Positions 20,576-33,011 of a stretch of 64,000 bases of DNA are shown piece after piece. This DNA is from Tricholoma matsutake (Eukaryota; Basidiomycota; Agaricomycetes; Agaricales; Tricholomataceae). The stretch lies in the NCBI GenBank assembly GCA_026075535.2, contig AP026549.1:7750001-7814000 (forward strand), written 5' to 3'. Below the pieces are notes generated by a model. The model had not been told where the DNA came from and made no database searches. It saw nothing but the letters and a program-made list of their open reading frames with translations. Position 1 is the stretch's first letter. Each line of letters opens with the position of its first letter. The translations under genes and the position numbers were made by a program.

Positions 20576-23500
20576 TCAAGAAATGAATCTCACCCTGTTG
20601 CTATGCACTGGTGGTGCTATGTCCATGTCCTTGGACATCTGGCTCAGACCTGAAACCTCTGCATTCACAGTTGGACTGTTGGGCAGTATTTCTGTCTCTT
20701 GTGTCTCTTCTCTTCCATCCACCACTCTCTCATACTCACTCTCCTTTGTCCCCTCATCTCCTGTGTTTTCATTGGAGTCATGTTCTTCATCACTGCAATA
20801 TGGTAAGAATTTGCTTCCTCCCTTCTGATGCAATGATATGACACAATACCTTGCAGGGATTTGGGTGCAATGACTCTTGGAGATAACTAGAGGTGGGATT
20901 TTCGACTTTTTGACATGTTTCATGATTATATGACCTCGTTTTGCCCATATCTTCTTCATTTCAGCTGTCTCGAAGTTTGAGAGCTTCCAAATATGTTTAT
21001 ATGTCGAAAGCAGGGCTGATTTATGGGCCTCCTGGAAATGGGCTTTCAAAAAGTACTTCCAGACAGCTGGTGCAGTTTTCAAACAGAGAGGGCAGGTGAT
21101 AGGCACATTTGAACATGGGGAAGAGGGAGATGATTCCACAGCGACACTGTACAAGTACTTCATCCTCACTAGGCAACCTCAGGATAATGTTTGATTGATT
21201 TTTAGACTGTGATTAGCACCTTTTCCTTTGGCCAAGAAGAATTTTCAGAAGGGTGGTGGCCAGAGGCATAACCCACAATTTTCAGTTGATTGAGTGATGC
21301 CAGGATCATGGAGAATATGGGCACCAATGTGCTCAAGTACTCGTTGACCTTGTGATAGGTCAAGAGTAACTGCTGGAGAGCACCATGGACAACTTGACAC
21401 TCTGTGGTCCTCAACTGGTTGCTGACTTTTGCAGACAAAGCATGCATGACCTGATTGTTCACAGTAACTTGTAAGATGGTTATTAAATTTGATGTTATCC
21501 ATGTACCTGATGCCTTGCAATATGGATATTCACAGTGGGGAGTGACCTTTGGTACACTCTTGAGGTGAGATGTTGTTAGACCTTGAAAGATGCTAGCAGT
21601 AAGTGCAACAAGAACTGAGCTCTGAAACAGATAGAATGGAATATTCATATGAGTTTTCAAAAGGGATGGATTTATGACCTGAATGAAATGACCAGGAACT
21701 GTGAATAAATGTTCCTTGATTGTGTATGTCCTCCAATCATGGTTTTGATTAGGATCATTGTCTGATGTTGTGGGGCATAGGCCCAGCATTTGATACAAAA
21801 TTGTGCCAGTGTCTTCATCAAGCATTTTGATGGGGACAGAATCTGCAAACTCACCATCAATTTTTATATCATTTACTTCACCAATGCATATCAAGAAGCA
21901 CTTTTCGGAGTAAAGGAGGGTGGTGATAGGGTCCAAGATAACAAGCACCTTGGTTTCATTGGTTGGAGTGTTAGAAAGGGACCCGCTGCTGATATGTTCA
22001 TTGAGACTGCTATTTTTAACATATTGCTTGACATCTTGGACCTGTCTCAGGTGATCTGTGGAGCTTGCATGCTTTTGGAATTTACTGTATCACACCAGAT
22101 ATTGAGACTTGGCCATCTCAACCCCATTAATAAAAACTTTGCTGCTGAATGCTGGCCACTGTACTGGCACACTTTCCAAAGAGACCCTTTCCAAAGAGAG
22201 AAGTTTGTCCAATCTATCTTTGACTTTGACCCATGCTTCTGACTCCTCAACACATTGTGAATTGTTTCTGCCACCATTTATATTTGGTGTTTGAGAGGAA
22301 GGGTCTGAAGGGATCATATCTAGGATACGGTATTCCAGACTCTCATCAATGTCATCTTCTGCAAGAGGAACATCAAACAAGAGTACCCCAAATGGTGCTA
22401 GGAGATCAACACCTGGTGTTCCTTCCAATTCAGTAAGGACAACTTTGACAAAGCCACATTCATCTTCAACGAGATGCCTCCCATGATTCCATGATGTTTG
22501 GAGTGAAATGTCCTTGACCTTGATGTTTCCCCTCCAGGAAGTGGGTTTGATATGGTTGGCACTGTCAGGAATCTCTTTCAATTCTTGTGACAATGTCAGG
22601 AGCTTCAGCCACCAAGGAGCTCAATCCCATTGAGGGTATTTAGCCAGGATGTTTGAAACCTCAGTTGTTCTGGCAAGGCAACAAACCAGCTGAAGGATAT
22701 CTAGGTTCACATTGTTTCCATCCATTGTGCAAAGGATCCCAAATCACTCTTTGAGGTGGTCAGTTGCAAGCAAAATGATCCATAACTCTCCATCAGGATC
22801 ATCTATCTTTGCATTTGCCATGCAGAACAAAACATTCTTGATCATAATCATCAGATCAATGTAAAGGTTGGTGGGGATGAAGTCTTTCCCAGCCAATTTG
22901 TAGAGTGCAAGTGTGAGATGCGCAGCAGCGCTAAGGTGCTCGATCTGCTCCGAAAGTCAGAGGTCGACACAGAGGTTAGGAAATACCATGTGGTATAGAA
23001 GTTTTCCCAGTATCCATACTGCCTCCTGAGCCTTTTGAAATCCAGGATGAGGGTTGGTAGAGATGTGAGGCAGACTCCAGATGTCCTTCAACATGTCAAA
23101 GGCCAGTTTGAAGTCTTGTTGATCATCTGGATTGAACAATCATAATCCACTAGACTTGAAATGGTCCTTGAGGATGCCTGGTGTCACCCGAAAAGCATTA
23201 ACAACAACCCCTCAATGGCGAAGAAGAAGATTGTGAAACCATTTGAAGACATGTTTCCAATCCATGTCACATGTTAGATCATTGTCACCAACATGAAGAT
23301 TAAGGAAGGTCAGAAGTTGCAGGAGGGGAGATATAGGTGAGTCCAGGGATAACTGGTGTTTGAAAGTGAGGTGAATAAATGTGGCTCCTCAATGACTTTC
23401 CCCATCAGAGGCAATGTATAAGGGCAACCTAAGCCTCTAGCAAAGGGAAATCCGAAGTTAAAATTATACTACATAATACAGGCATTGGGGGCGCACCTAG

Positions 23501-25965
23501 CAAAGGGAAATCCGAAGAGAAAACTCTAAGGATCCCCTTGCTGATGTCCAGTATATGTGAAGACGACAAAAATCAAATATAACCTAAAAATAGAAAAAGG
23601 CGGAGATAGGCGGATCAAGGCCGCCGAATGACATCATACCAAGAAGTATGTGTCGGAAGGGGTACTCCGCCTCTAAATATAAAAGTGTCAACATATACAA
23701 ACATGATAGCAAGGGAAAATTAGTAATAAAATCCGGAAAAATCATAGAAAATGAAGAATAGAAGGAAATGAGGTGGGGAAAAATATGGGACGAACATAAA
23801 AAATAGGAAAAACACACAGGGCACCCCCCTAGTCCCCTTACACAATGGATATGATTCAAAATCTGGTTGTGTCCTGGAGATTATTCACACCAGTGAGGAC
23901 TGTTTGAATTAATCTGGCATGCTCTTCTCCTGTTTCTTGCTTGCAATCTCCCAACACAAGGATGGGATGACCAGGGTAGATGCAATTGTCTTTGCATAAA
24001 ATTCCCAAAGCAGCAACCATTGCCTAAAAATAGAATGTGATCAATCCTTGATATGGAAGCAAATCTCACCGTCTCACCTCTCCTGCATAATGAATGACCA
24101 AGGCATTAAAATAGCTCCTCCATGTCTCCTTCATTTACAAATTCCATTGAGGTTCTGCTAGCATGTTGCCTACACACTCCAAGGAAGAGGTTCATCTCTG
24201 GGTCCCAATGGATCTGCTTCTCTGTTGCAATTTCATCAAACATCACCACCATGTAAAGGACCTTCAATTTGATTTGGCTATGAACCATGTCAAGCACGCT
24301 ATGAAATGTTGAATCCACATTTGTCTCGAGTTCCTGTACTGCAGGGAATTTGTGTGAAGGAATGACCAGGGGAACAGTTGAGCGGGTTCACAGGTATGAG
24401 ATGCTTGGTGCTCCATTCGCACAGTGGTTTATCTGAGCCACCCAATTTCCCCCCAGTTTCCAGAGGAGCAGGGCTTTCATGTCTTCCTCCTCTGTGAATC
24501 TTTTTGGGTGGTAGTAACTTTCTGCAGCCACAACATATGATGCAAGGAGCCCTCGTGCACCCTTCTTCTGGTGAAGACCCATGGTGAGGATGCAGTTGAC
24601 TCAGTTTTCCTTCCCACTCGCAATTGCCATCAGCAAATGCTTTTGGTTGGACAGCGCTGTTGCTTTTGAGAGGAGTTTTTTGGCCTGGTTTAATCCTCAC
24701 AAATCAGAGATCTGGACTTGCTGAGTTCTGCGACAAAGAAGCTCTGCTAGTGCTGAAAACCCATAGTATGCATATCCAAGTTTTTCATGGATGCCCTCTT
24801 CCATTTGGATGAGAATCTTTCCAATGCCTTGTTTCTTTGTAGTACTGGTTTGGCACCAATCTAGTGCATGCTTGTGCAAATGCTGTCATGGCTCCATTCC
24901 TTAGTGCATAATCCCATGGAAGCACCTGTGTATTGTGTAGGGCAAAGGGATATGAGGTATGTGGGGATTTCCCATTTGAGAAGGGAAGGGTGTATCCTGT
25001 GCACAACATCGCTAATGCTTTTGTAGGTTCTGAATCCATGGTGGTGAATTCTGGTTGAGCTTCAGGTTCAGGTGATATCATGAGGTCAATAGTCCATGCG
25101 ACATGTTGTTGCACCTCTCCAGAACTAATGCTTTCCAGTCCAGCATCTTCCTGAGGTTTGGATGGGCCAACACTATCTGCAATTGTGAGTTCCATCATTG
25201 CCATGCCTCAGATGAAGAATTATTGACAGAACATACATTTCCTTCAGACTGGACATCAGGTGCCATAACTTTCCCTTGAACAAACTCTCATTTACTCCCT
25301 GTTCTTCAATGCAATACCTCACATAAACTGCAAGTCCTTCTACTCCTTTCCTTCCCCATTGAATTAAGTCCTCCATCTTTGCTTCAGTTCCCCATCCTAG
25401 AACCATTTTCAACTGTGGATTTATCTCCTCTTCTCACAGATCCTCATTATCAATGGTCTTGTCATCAAAGTCTGCTGGATTTCCTCCATTTGTTGCTGTC
25501 AGAAGCCTCAGGGATCGTGTGTGGTAGGTTTTTTGCAAGATTGTTGATCCTTTCAACAAATAGGCTAATTCTGGGGCAAGCCATAGGAATGGGTAGCGTC
25601 TGCTCATCTCTCTGTGGGACTGCAGCATAATTGGTATTGGGCACCTTCTTGCAAGCCAATGCAGGACTGTCCACTGGCTGTAAGCTTGATATTGTCAAAG
25701 GTACCAAAGTTGCTTTGGGCCAATTGAAAAAGGTAAGCAAGGATCCATTTTTTTTTTGCTTGTGCATTCTTGTCTCATTTTCCCTTTGTTTCCAGGCAGA
25801 TCTTTGTTCCATGGTGTCACTTTTCCAAGTTTGCAAGCCCAACCATGCCACAATGTATGTGTGGCCCACAATCGGGACATTCAGCATATCCCCCGGTATT
25901 GAGGACTGGCTGGATATTCTCATAATTAGTAATGGGACATTCCTGTAAGAATATAATGAACACAT
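20576..25965 (-). pseudogene. Decayed multi-copy Agaricomycete hypothetical protein, possibly transposon-borne
   Basis: Read on the minus strand, conserved blocks follow one another: about 25965-25465; 25412-25173; a central block with VVMFDEIATEKQIHWDPE and ILVLGDCKQETGEEHARL (24318-23880); a block with FNPDDQQDFKLAF, ILGKLLYHMVFPNLCVDL and EQIEHLSAAAHL (about 23140-22880); a block with SANHIKPTSWRGNIKVKD and PLAEDDIDESLEYR (22593-22090); and a C-terminus with a C2H2-like CPLC...H-x(4)-H region and ISKSHCTQIPARYC (21169-20576). I recognise this as a large multi-copy family in mushroom genomes, with no proven function. A transposase role is a guess. TGA stops interrupt the 23.3-22.6 kb part at five places (near 23209, 23142, 22966, 22750, 22620), and a MITE sits at 23418-23840. 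Confidence 0.6.
23418..23840 (-). mobile_element. hAT-like MITE, copy 2 (inverted)
   Basis: About 423 bp, the inverted relative of 4141-4577, with ends ATAAGGGCAACC and the inverse TAAGGGGACTAGG. Flanks GGCAATGT and CACAATGG agree at 5 of 8 positions, so the duplication is decayed or imperfect. It lies inside the hypothetical minus-strand gene. Confidence 0.75.
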
Positions 25966-26671
25966 ACCTGTGGTATAGAATTCATTTTAGTAGTGAGGTC
26001 ATGTTGCATTGAGACTGCCACCAATGTCAGGGGGTTCCTGGGACTCACCAGATACATTTCCACCTTCCTTCTGGCACTAGCTGAATATACAAGCATACTC
26101 ACACCGCTCACCACCAAGGAATGTGACTGGGAATTCCCCCCATGGACTGCAGAACACCAGGCTGCCTTTGAACACATCAAAGACCTGGTTCTTGGCACCA
26201 ACTGTCTCACTGTAATTAATTATGAAGACAAGGCATCAAACATCTATGTCACCACCAATGCCAGCGACTGCTGAACTGGCGCCGTGTTGAGTTTTGGTGC
26301 AACTTGGGAAACTGCGAGACCAGTTGCCTATGACTCCTACCAACTCAACAACGCCGAGAAGAATTACTCTGTTCACGAGAAGGAACTCCTTGCCATTGTC
26401 AAGGCATTTAAGAAATGGAGATCCTACCTCCTCAGTGCCCATTTTGAGGTCTTCACTGACCACTGAACACTCAAATACTTCCAATCACAGAAGGAGATGT
26501 CAAGATGACAAATGAGATGGTCAATGTACATGGCCAATTTCAACTACAACATTACCTAGATCTGTGGCAAAGAAAACACTGCTGCAGATGCACTATCCCC
26601 AACACCGGATGCATGCCTTGCTGCCTGCGCGATTGTGTACACATGCAATGCACCGGCTACACATGCAGCTG

Positions 26672-27357
26672 GCATACTAAACATTGCTGCAGACCAGTCA
26701 CTTCTTGATGCCATCGTCACTGGCTATGAGACTGATTCCTTTGCCAAACAACTTATGAAGGATATTGACATGAGGAGCATTGAAGGGGCAACCCTCACCA
26801 ATCAACTCCTCTATATTGGCCACCAACTTGTGATCCCACATGTGAACTACTCTACAATCTGGCACATGATACCTTGGGACATTTTGGCTTTGACAAAAGC
26901 TATGAATCCCTCCATGGCTCTTATTACTGGCCAAACATACGCTGGGACTTGGAAAATGCATACATCCCATCATGCACTGAGTGCCAGCGAAACAAAAACT
27001 GGACCACAAAACCCACTGGTCCCTTGCACCCACTACCAGTACCTGATGACTGCTTCAACACCGTCACCCTGGATTTCATTGGCCCACTACCAGAGGAGAA
27101 TGGAAAGGACACCATCCTGACCATGACAGACCTCCTCAGTGCTGACATATGCATCGTCAGCATTCACTCCTCATATACCGCTGCCCAGGTCGCTGTTGTG
27201 CTCTTTGACGAATGGTACTGCAAAAATGGCCTCATGCTACACCTCATCTCTGACAGAGATGCATGTTTCACCGCCGACCTTTGGTCTGCACTCCACAAGC
27301 TCACTGGCATTAAACTAAAAATGTCCACATCCTATCACCCCGAAACTGATGGCAGAG
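26672..27357 (+). repeat. Integrase-region tandem repeat, unit 1
   Basis: A 686-bp unit starting at GCATACTAAACAT, repeated directly at 27358-28043. Unit 1 lacks about 11 nt near 26845 and ends before the catalytic Glu. The two units differ at roughly one base in ten by eye. Confidence 0.85.
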
Positions 27358-28043
27358 CATACTAAACATCTCTGCTGACCGGTCACTCCTTGATGCCATT
27401 ATCACTGGCTATGAGGATGACTCTTTCACCAAACAACTCATGAAAGATATCAACATGGGGAGCATCGAAGGGGCAACCCTCACCGATAAGCTCCTCTATG
27501 TTGGCCACCAACTTGTGATCCCACAAGATCTCAAGGTCCACAAACTACTTTACAACCTGGCACATGACACCCTGGGCCATTTCAGCTTTGACAAAAGCTA
27601 TGAGTCCCTCCGTGGCTCTTACTACTGGCCAAACATGCACCAGGACTTGGAAAACACATACATCCCATCATGCACCAAGTGCCAGAGAAACAAAAACTGG
27701 ACCTTGAAACCCACTGGCCCCTTGCACCCACTACCAGTACCTGACGACTGGTTTGACACTGTCGCTCTGGATTTCATTGGCCCACTACCAGAGGGATGGG
27801 AAAGACACCATTCTGACCATGACAGACCTCCTCGGTGCCAATATACACATTGCTGGCATTCACTCCTTATACACTGCTGCCCAAGTCACCATCATGCTCT
27901 TTGACAAATGGTATTGTGAGAATGGCCTAATGCTCCACCTTGTCTCTGACAGAGATGCATGCTTCACCACTGAACTTTGGACTGCACTCCATAAGCTCAC
28001 CAGCATTAAACTAAAAATGTTGACATCCTATCACCCTGAAACT
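27358..28043 (+). repeat. Integrase-region tandem repeat, unit 2
   Basis: Second unit, again starting at GCATACTAAACAT. It retains the zinc-binding region (HDTLGH...CTKC, about 27560-27690), both core Asp regions and runs on into the Glu region (SSEWTNKT). A frame change near 27795 and TAA near 28128 break it. Confidence 0.85.
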
Positions 28044-28880
28044 GACAGCAGCAGTGAATGGACAAACAAAACCATGAACCAAGCCATTCGATACCATGTC
28101 GACAACAACCAAAAAGGGCTGGCTAGCTAAACTCCCCCATGTACAGTTCACCATCATGAACACCATGAATGCATCCATTGGCTTCTCTGGTTTCCAACTC
28201 AAAACCAGCTGATCTCCATGCATCATCCTGCCTATTGTGCCCCTCGCCAAAAATGCCACTGCTGAGCAGATCACTGCACACAACATCATTACACATGTCC
28301 ACCTCGATGTTCAGGAAGCACAGGACAACCTCCTTGCTGCCAAAATTTGCCAGGCATATCACACCAATGAGCACTGGGCGCTGGAGGATGTCTACAAGGT
28401 CAGTGACCTTGTCATGCTCTCCACCAAAAATCGCCACCACAATCACAAATGCAAAGGCAAAACATGAGTTGCCAAATTCATGCCACAACATGATGGCCCC
28501 TACATGGTCACACATCTCCCTGAATGCTCCGAATACACTCTCAAACTTCCCAACAACCCCAACACCTTCCCTGGGTTCCATGCACACCTACTAAAATGAT
28601 ATGTCCCCAATGACCCACTCCTCTTCCCTGACTGGGAGCCAGCTCGGCCAATGCCAATTGTCACTGAAGATGGCACCGGGGAGTGGTACATTGACAAAAT
28701 TGTGGATGCATGCTGACATGGCAGGGGTGTACAATACCTTGTCTGTTATGAAGGATATGGGAAAGAACATGACGAGTGGCACCCCAGCTCTGAAATGGTC
28801 GACACTGATGCCCTTGACTGGTGGGAAGATGAAAATGGGATGGAGGTCTGAGACCCACACAATGTTTTCAAGTAGAGGAG

Positions 28881-29507
28881 TGTAAGTCTGGCCCCACAGA
28901 CTCACAACATTACGACAAGTTAATTTACCTATGCCACCATTACACACTTCCATGGTGCCAGTACACCACACACATCGCCGACACAACCACCCTTGCTGCT
29001 GACACAGCCACCTATGGTGCATAAACAACTCACCAACACCAGACATACCAATGTCTGTGTTACATTACTACACCACTGTTAAACACTTCCATGGTGCCGG
29101 CACAGCCACACACATTGCTGACACAACCACCCTTGCTGCTGGTACAGCCACCGGCGATAGCATAGCCACCTACAGTGCATAAATGACTCACCAACACCAG
29201 ATATACCAATGTCTATGTTAGTGAGTTATGGCCACCCTATGCCACCAACACACTCCCATGGCACCAACACAGCCACATACATTGCTGACACAATCACCCT
29301 CGCTGCCGGCACAGCCACTGGCAAATACAACAACAACAACCGGCGACATGCATCCTGGCAATGGCACCATACATCCTTATTACCCTTCTATCCACATCCA
29401 GCAGTGCTGACATTATCCTATTGATGCAGTACCTTCCTATTTTGTGACTACACCCAATGCAGCCTTCCCAAATCACACACTATGTTTGATGCAGCCTTTT
29501 ACTTACA
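28881..29507 (+). repeat. Candidate 3' LTR of gypsy C with internal 145-bp tandem repeats
   Basis: Directly after a purine-rich AGTAGAGGAG the sequence starts TGTAAGT, and ACTTACA at 29501-29507 would close a 627-bp LTR with 7-bp inverted ends. From about 28925 to 29330 a unit of about 145 bp (words CACTTCCATGGTGCC, ACACAACCACCCTTGCTGC, ACCAATGTCT) is repeated three times. No 5' LTR is in the window, so the right boundary is inferred from the ends only. Confidence 0.55.
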
Positions 29508-29709
29508 CGGTTGATCTTTTTCTTATATATTACTTATTTTTTATTCCTTAACCTTCATTCCTACTTCCATGCAACGAAGGTATAGTAACTTCCTATTCTT
29601 TTATTTGTAGTAACTTATGGTTCCTACTTCCATGCAATGAAGATCCTGTCTTTTAGTAAACCTAAGTCTAGTGTGGGCTGCCAAACTTGGCATCCTTTCA
29701 TCACCTCAG

Positions 29710-30293
29710 TAGTGCTGCCACAGTTCAGTTCTGAATTGAAGTTTGAACCTGAACCTTTCAGAACTGGATTGAAGTTCAGTTCAAAGTTCAATGGTTTTGC
29801 TGAACTGAACCAAAAGTTCAGTTCAGGGTTCAGGCAAAGGCAAAGTTTTGTAAACCCATTCAAACGGGTTCAAACCAATCAACTTGTGTTGAAGGAATTT
29901 ACCTGTAAGGGACCAGGAAAGTGCTTTGTGGTGATGTATTCAGGGTTGGATCAGGGTTTATGCTCACCACTCAGGAATTTTGATGCACCACTGTGCATCA
30001 GTGGCCACACTTTGAGTTTGGCTCAGCATGCAAGTTTGCAACTTCCACTGTCTTGCACATAATCAAGTCGAGGTCGCGTTTCAGGCACTACCGTGGGTTC
30101 AGCAGTTGAAAACACACACATTGACTGACCCATCCAGTCACAAATTTTATCATCATTCCAGCTGTGTCACAGCACTTATGTGAACTTGTATTCAGTTTCA
30201 AACCCTCCTTGAACCTGAACTGAACTGAAAGTTCAGTTCTAGGTTCAAAAAAAAAGTCAGAGAACCGGACTGAACTGAACTGTGGCAGCACTA
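29710..30293. mobile_element. 584-bp hAT-like MITE with exact 8-bp duplication
   Basis: The ends TAGTGCTGCCACAGTTCAGT and its inverse bound the unit, and CACCTCAG flanks it at 29702-29709 and 30294-30301. TAGTG fits the hAT YARNG end rule. Subterminal GTTCAGTTC/GAACTGAAC words are repeated many times, as in transposase-binding regions. No open frame of interest. It ends about 500 bp short of the stop of the LDB17-like gene. Confidence 0.85.
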
Positions 30294-30301
30294 CACCTCA
30301 G

Positions 30302-30797
30302 TCTGCGTATAACGGACTGAGGTGTACCTATCTACCTGTCTAGATATATATGCTGTCCATAACAAGAGGGCGGGGTATAGATAGTAATAACTTGAAAGGG
30401 AAAGAGACAACTTGGGGTACGCACGCATCAGACGTTAGCAGTAAGCAAACATCAATAACGCCTTTCGTTCTGGTATTCGTCCAGTCCACGCCGCAATAGC
30501 GTGGGTTTAAATGTGTCATGTAGGCGGAAAAGGGCAAGATTCTAGTCGCCTCCAAAAAAGAACTAAAGAGATATATGTATTATACAAAATCCCGATGTGA
30601 CAATTATGATCGTAAGCACATGAGATCTAGTAGAAACGTAACGATAGATGCTGATGGAAATATGGATACACTTGTGGATGTCCAAAACTAACGTGTGGTT
30701 TGTGCACTGCACGAAGAACAGATTAATAAGGAACCAAAACTTGGTAACATCGTGAATAAAGGAACCTCTACAGTCGCAATTAGGAAGCCGCACTCGA
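30302..30797. other. Intergenic, downstream of the LDB17-like gene
   Basis: It starts with a perfect 10-bp inverted pair (CACCTCAGTC...GACTGAGGTG, 30294-30325) overlapping the MITE target site. CG dinucleotides become common after about 30360. I see no gene. It presumably holds the 3' untranslated region of the minus-strand gene. Confidence 0.5.
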
Positions 30798-33011
30798 CTA
30801 TATGTTGGGCGACTTGGTCGTAACTTTCGCCAATGGGCTCGTTGCAGACGTTCTGATAGTTTGGAACGTTGCACCACCATTCGTCTGGGCCACAGGGATA
30901 GCAGGTGGCTTCCGACGCTTGATAGGCGGCGGTGGCGCAGATCGTCGATGAGGGGGTGATACAGGTGATGATCCTTCACTAACCGTGTGCGACACAGCAT
31001 CAGGGTGGACGGGCAACACAGCTCTAGAGCTGGTAAACGCCATGGGTGGAATGATCTGATGGTGATGGTGGTGGAATTCGGACTCAGTATGGGGATGATA
31101 ATGGTGACGATCTCTGACTGAGCTCGCTGCTCCCTTGCGTTTTGGTGTTGTAGTTTGAGGGACTTGATCTGGGACGATGGTATCCGGACGACGGACGTTG
31201 TCCAGGAGTGAACGAGGCGGTCGAGGTGGTCTTTGCCGAACCTTGAGATTCTCCACACTTCGACTGGACTTCAAGGTCTTGGAATTGGCTCGTGCGAGCT
31301 GAACGGAGGTAGTGCCACTGAATTCGGGGTGGCTCGGACTCATTACGGAGGATTCGCTGGTTGGGCTTCCACGACCCTCCTTCACCGCTACATGCACTTT
31401 CCGGAAATTCACACACCAATCTCCGGCCAGACATCTCTCCACTAGTCGCTTGGTCGTAGAGTTTACTTCTCTAATATTTGAGTTTTTCAACAATGATTCA
31501 AGGAGGTATACGATCTGAGATCGTTTATAAGGGACGTATCCCAACTGTGTCTTCGTAAGCAACGGATGGAGGACACGAAGGTATGTGTGTCGTAGCTGCA
31601 ACCAGATCAGAAAAAGAATCAAGGATCTGTGATCAACGTACCGATTCGCTCTCCTCATCAAGATCAGCCAGCTCGCGCAAGAAGACGTCGACGAGAACAC
31701 ATAGGTCGTTAGTGTAAAAGTATTCAGAGGTACCTTTAGTCGTAAAAAGGACGTAAAGAATCTTGAGGATCAGGAGTTGCATGCATAAATCGTCCGGAGT
31801 TCGTTCTGCAGACTATTGAGTAAGAGGGTCAAGACAACCTTCGGTGAACGTACGAGCACGATTCAGCATAAATATCATGTTTTCGCCGAATGTCTTGCTC
31901 GAGCCCAAGCGTCGCATTAGCACCCGCAGAACGCGGTTCATAGATTCAGAGGTCTCGTTTATTTTGGGAGTTGGACCGTCGGGCAAAGACACCACCATGA
32001 ATTGTTCATTAAGAGACACCTTGGTGAGTGTTAACAGAGTGTCGCAGATAATCCAGCTGGCACTCACGATTAACTTGATAACGCTGTAATTGAAAGTTTC
32101 ATCTTGCATGTGTCTTGTCTGTTCCACGAGGTCGAATAAATAGTCAATGAAGGCATCATCAAATATCCCTATGAAAAGACAATATCAGTTGTAGCAACAT
32201 CGTACGAAAGAGCCGAAAGACGTACTTAAATCCTGCATGGACAGCTTCTGCACGCGGCATACCTCGTACAGCAATGTGACACTCAAACTCCGCAACTTCG
32301 CTTCTATCGGAACAGGTACGGACACCGAGTTCCCGGTGGACCCTCCCGCCATGCCAAAATATGTATCCTCCACGTCAGGGTCGATTTCAACTAGGACATG
32401 GTCCATGAGGAGCGGCAATAAGGGTTCCCATCGTTTTTGCAACCGAAAATTTTCAGGACGCCGACGGCCGTAGCACAAAAGTACGTCGTAGAAGATGAGT
32501 AGAGAGTGTGGATCTGTACGCTGCTCGATGGTCAGTTTATGAGCTGAATCGGAAGCAACAAACCGCCATACGCACCGTCTGGATATCGTTGACAATAATC
32601 TCGCACATTCGTTCTGAATGGAATTCAAAGAGCTCAGAGTCCAGGATTAAATTACAAGCATGTTCAAGCTGCAACGGGCTCTGCAGATATTGTTCTGAGA
32701 TCCGACAGCAACATGTCAATTGCATTATCTCGGTAGATGGAACGCCACGTGCCATGATACGCTGCGCAGAGCCCCAGGAACTTCATGAGTGTCGAATCGA
32801 GTAACGACAGCGTCGGGGGTTCATTCGTCTGGAAGTTCAACGTGTCCTCCAGCTCTGTCCGACGTCGGAAAAAAAAATAGCAGATTAAAGAATACCACAT
32901 ACCCGACCAGAATTGTTGAGCATTCTCCACCAGAAATACAATACCCTGGTCATCCTCCATGGCGAGCATGGGCATCGACCTCTCGTCGTTGTGTGCCATC
33001 GGCAGGTCCAC
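30798..33011 (-). CDS. LDB17: LDB17/SPIN90-like protein (actin/endocytosis regulator), one apparent frameshift
   Basis: Seven exons can be read: 33011 (or a later in-frame ATG near 32975)-32904, 32855-32576, 32520-32226, 32168-32068, 32019-31855, 31813-31642 and 31595-30798. All introns are GT-AG and 41-57 nt. The protein has FWS-ELEDTL and [20 protein letters not shown] near the start, [21 protein letters not shown] in the middle and [11 protein letters not shown]...[15 protein letters not shown], the leucine-rich SPIN90/Ldb17 domain, then a Ser/Pro-rich tail with [15 protein letters not shown]. In yeast Ldb17 acts in actin-driven endocytosis and binds SH3 proteins through such proline motifs. 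In exon 2 a run of three G on the plus strand (32676-32678) holds one base too many for the frame, so the copy is either broken or has an assembly error. Confidence 0.75.

Larger units (their letters stand above)
25985..28855 (+). pseudogene. Gypsy C Pol, 5'-truncated and rearranged
   Basis: A second chromovirus lineage lacking gag, protease and most of the reverse transcriptase. It starts in the RT connection (FLGLTRYISTFL, about 26030), then RNase H (NASDC, NYSVHEKELLAIVKAFKKW, 26260-26420), integrase zinc region and core (LDFIGPLPE, LISDRDACF, SYHPETDG) and a chromodomain near 28680-28830 (WYIDKIVDAC, YLVCYEGYG, EWHPSSEM). The integrase part is present twice in tandem (26672-27357 and 27358-28043). 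In-frame TGA stops lie at 26272, 26464, 26506, 28210, 28465, 28597 and 28714, all in one frame register and mostly at expected Arg. Other shifts exist near 26850, 27750 and 28130. It is non-functional. Confidence 0.88.

Noticed and set aside
28925..29330. CRISPR-like regular repeats
   Set aside because: The units are 145 bp with no unique spacers, in a eukaryotic LTR.
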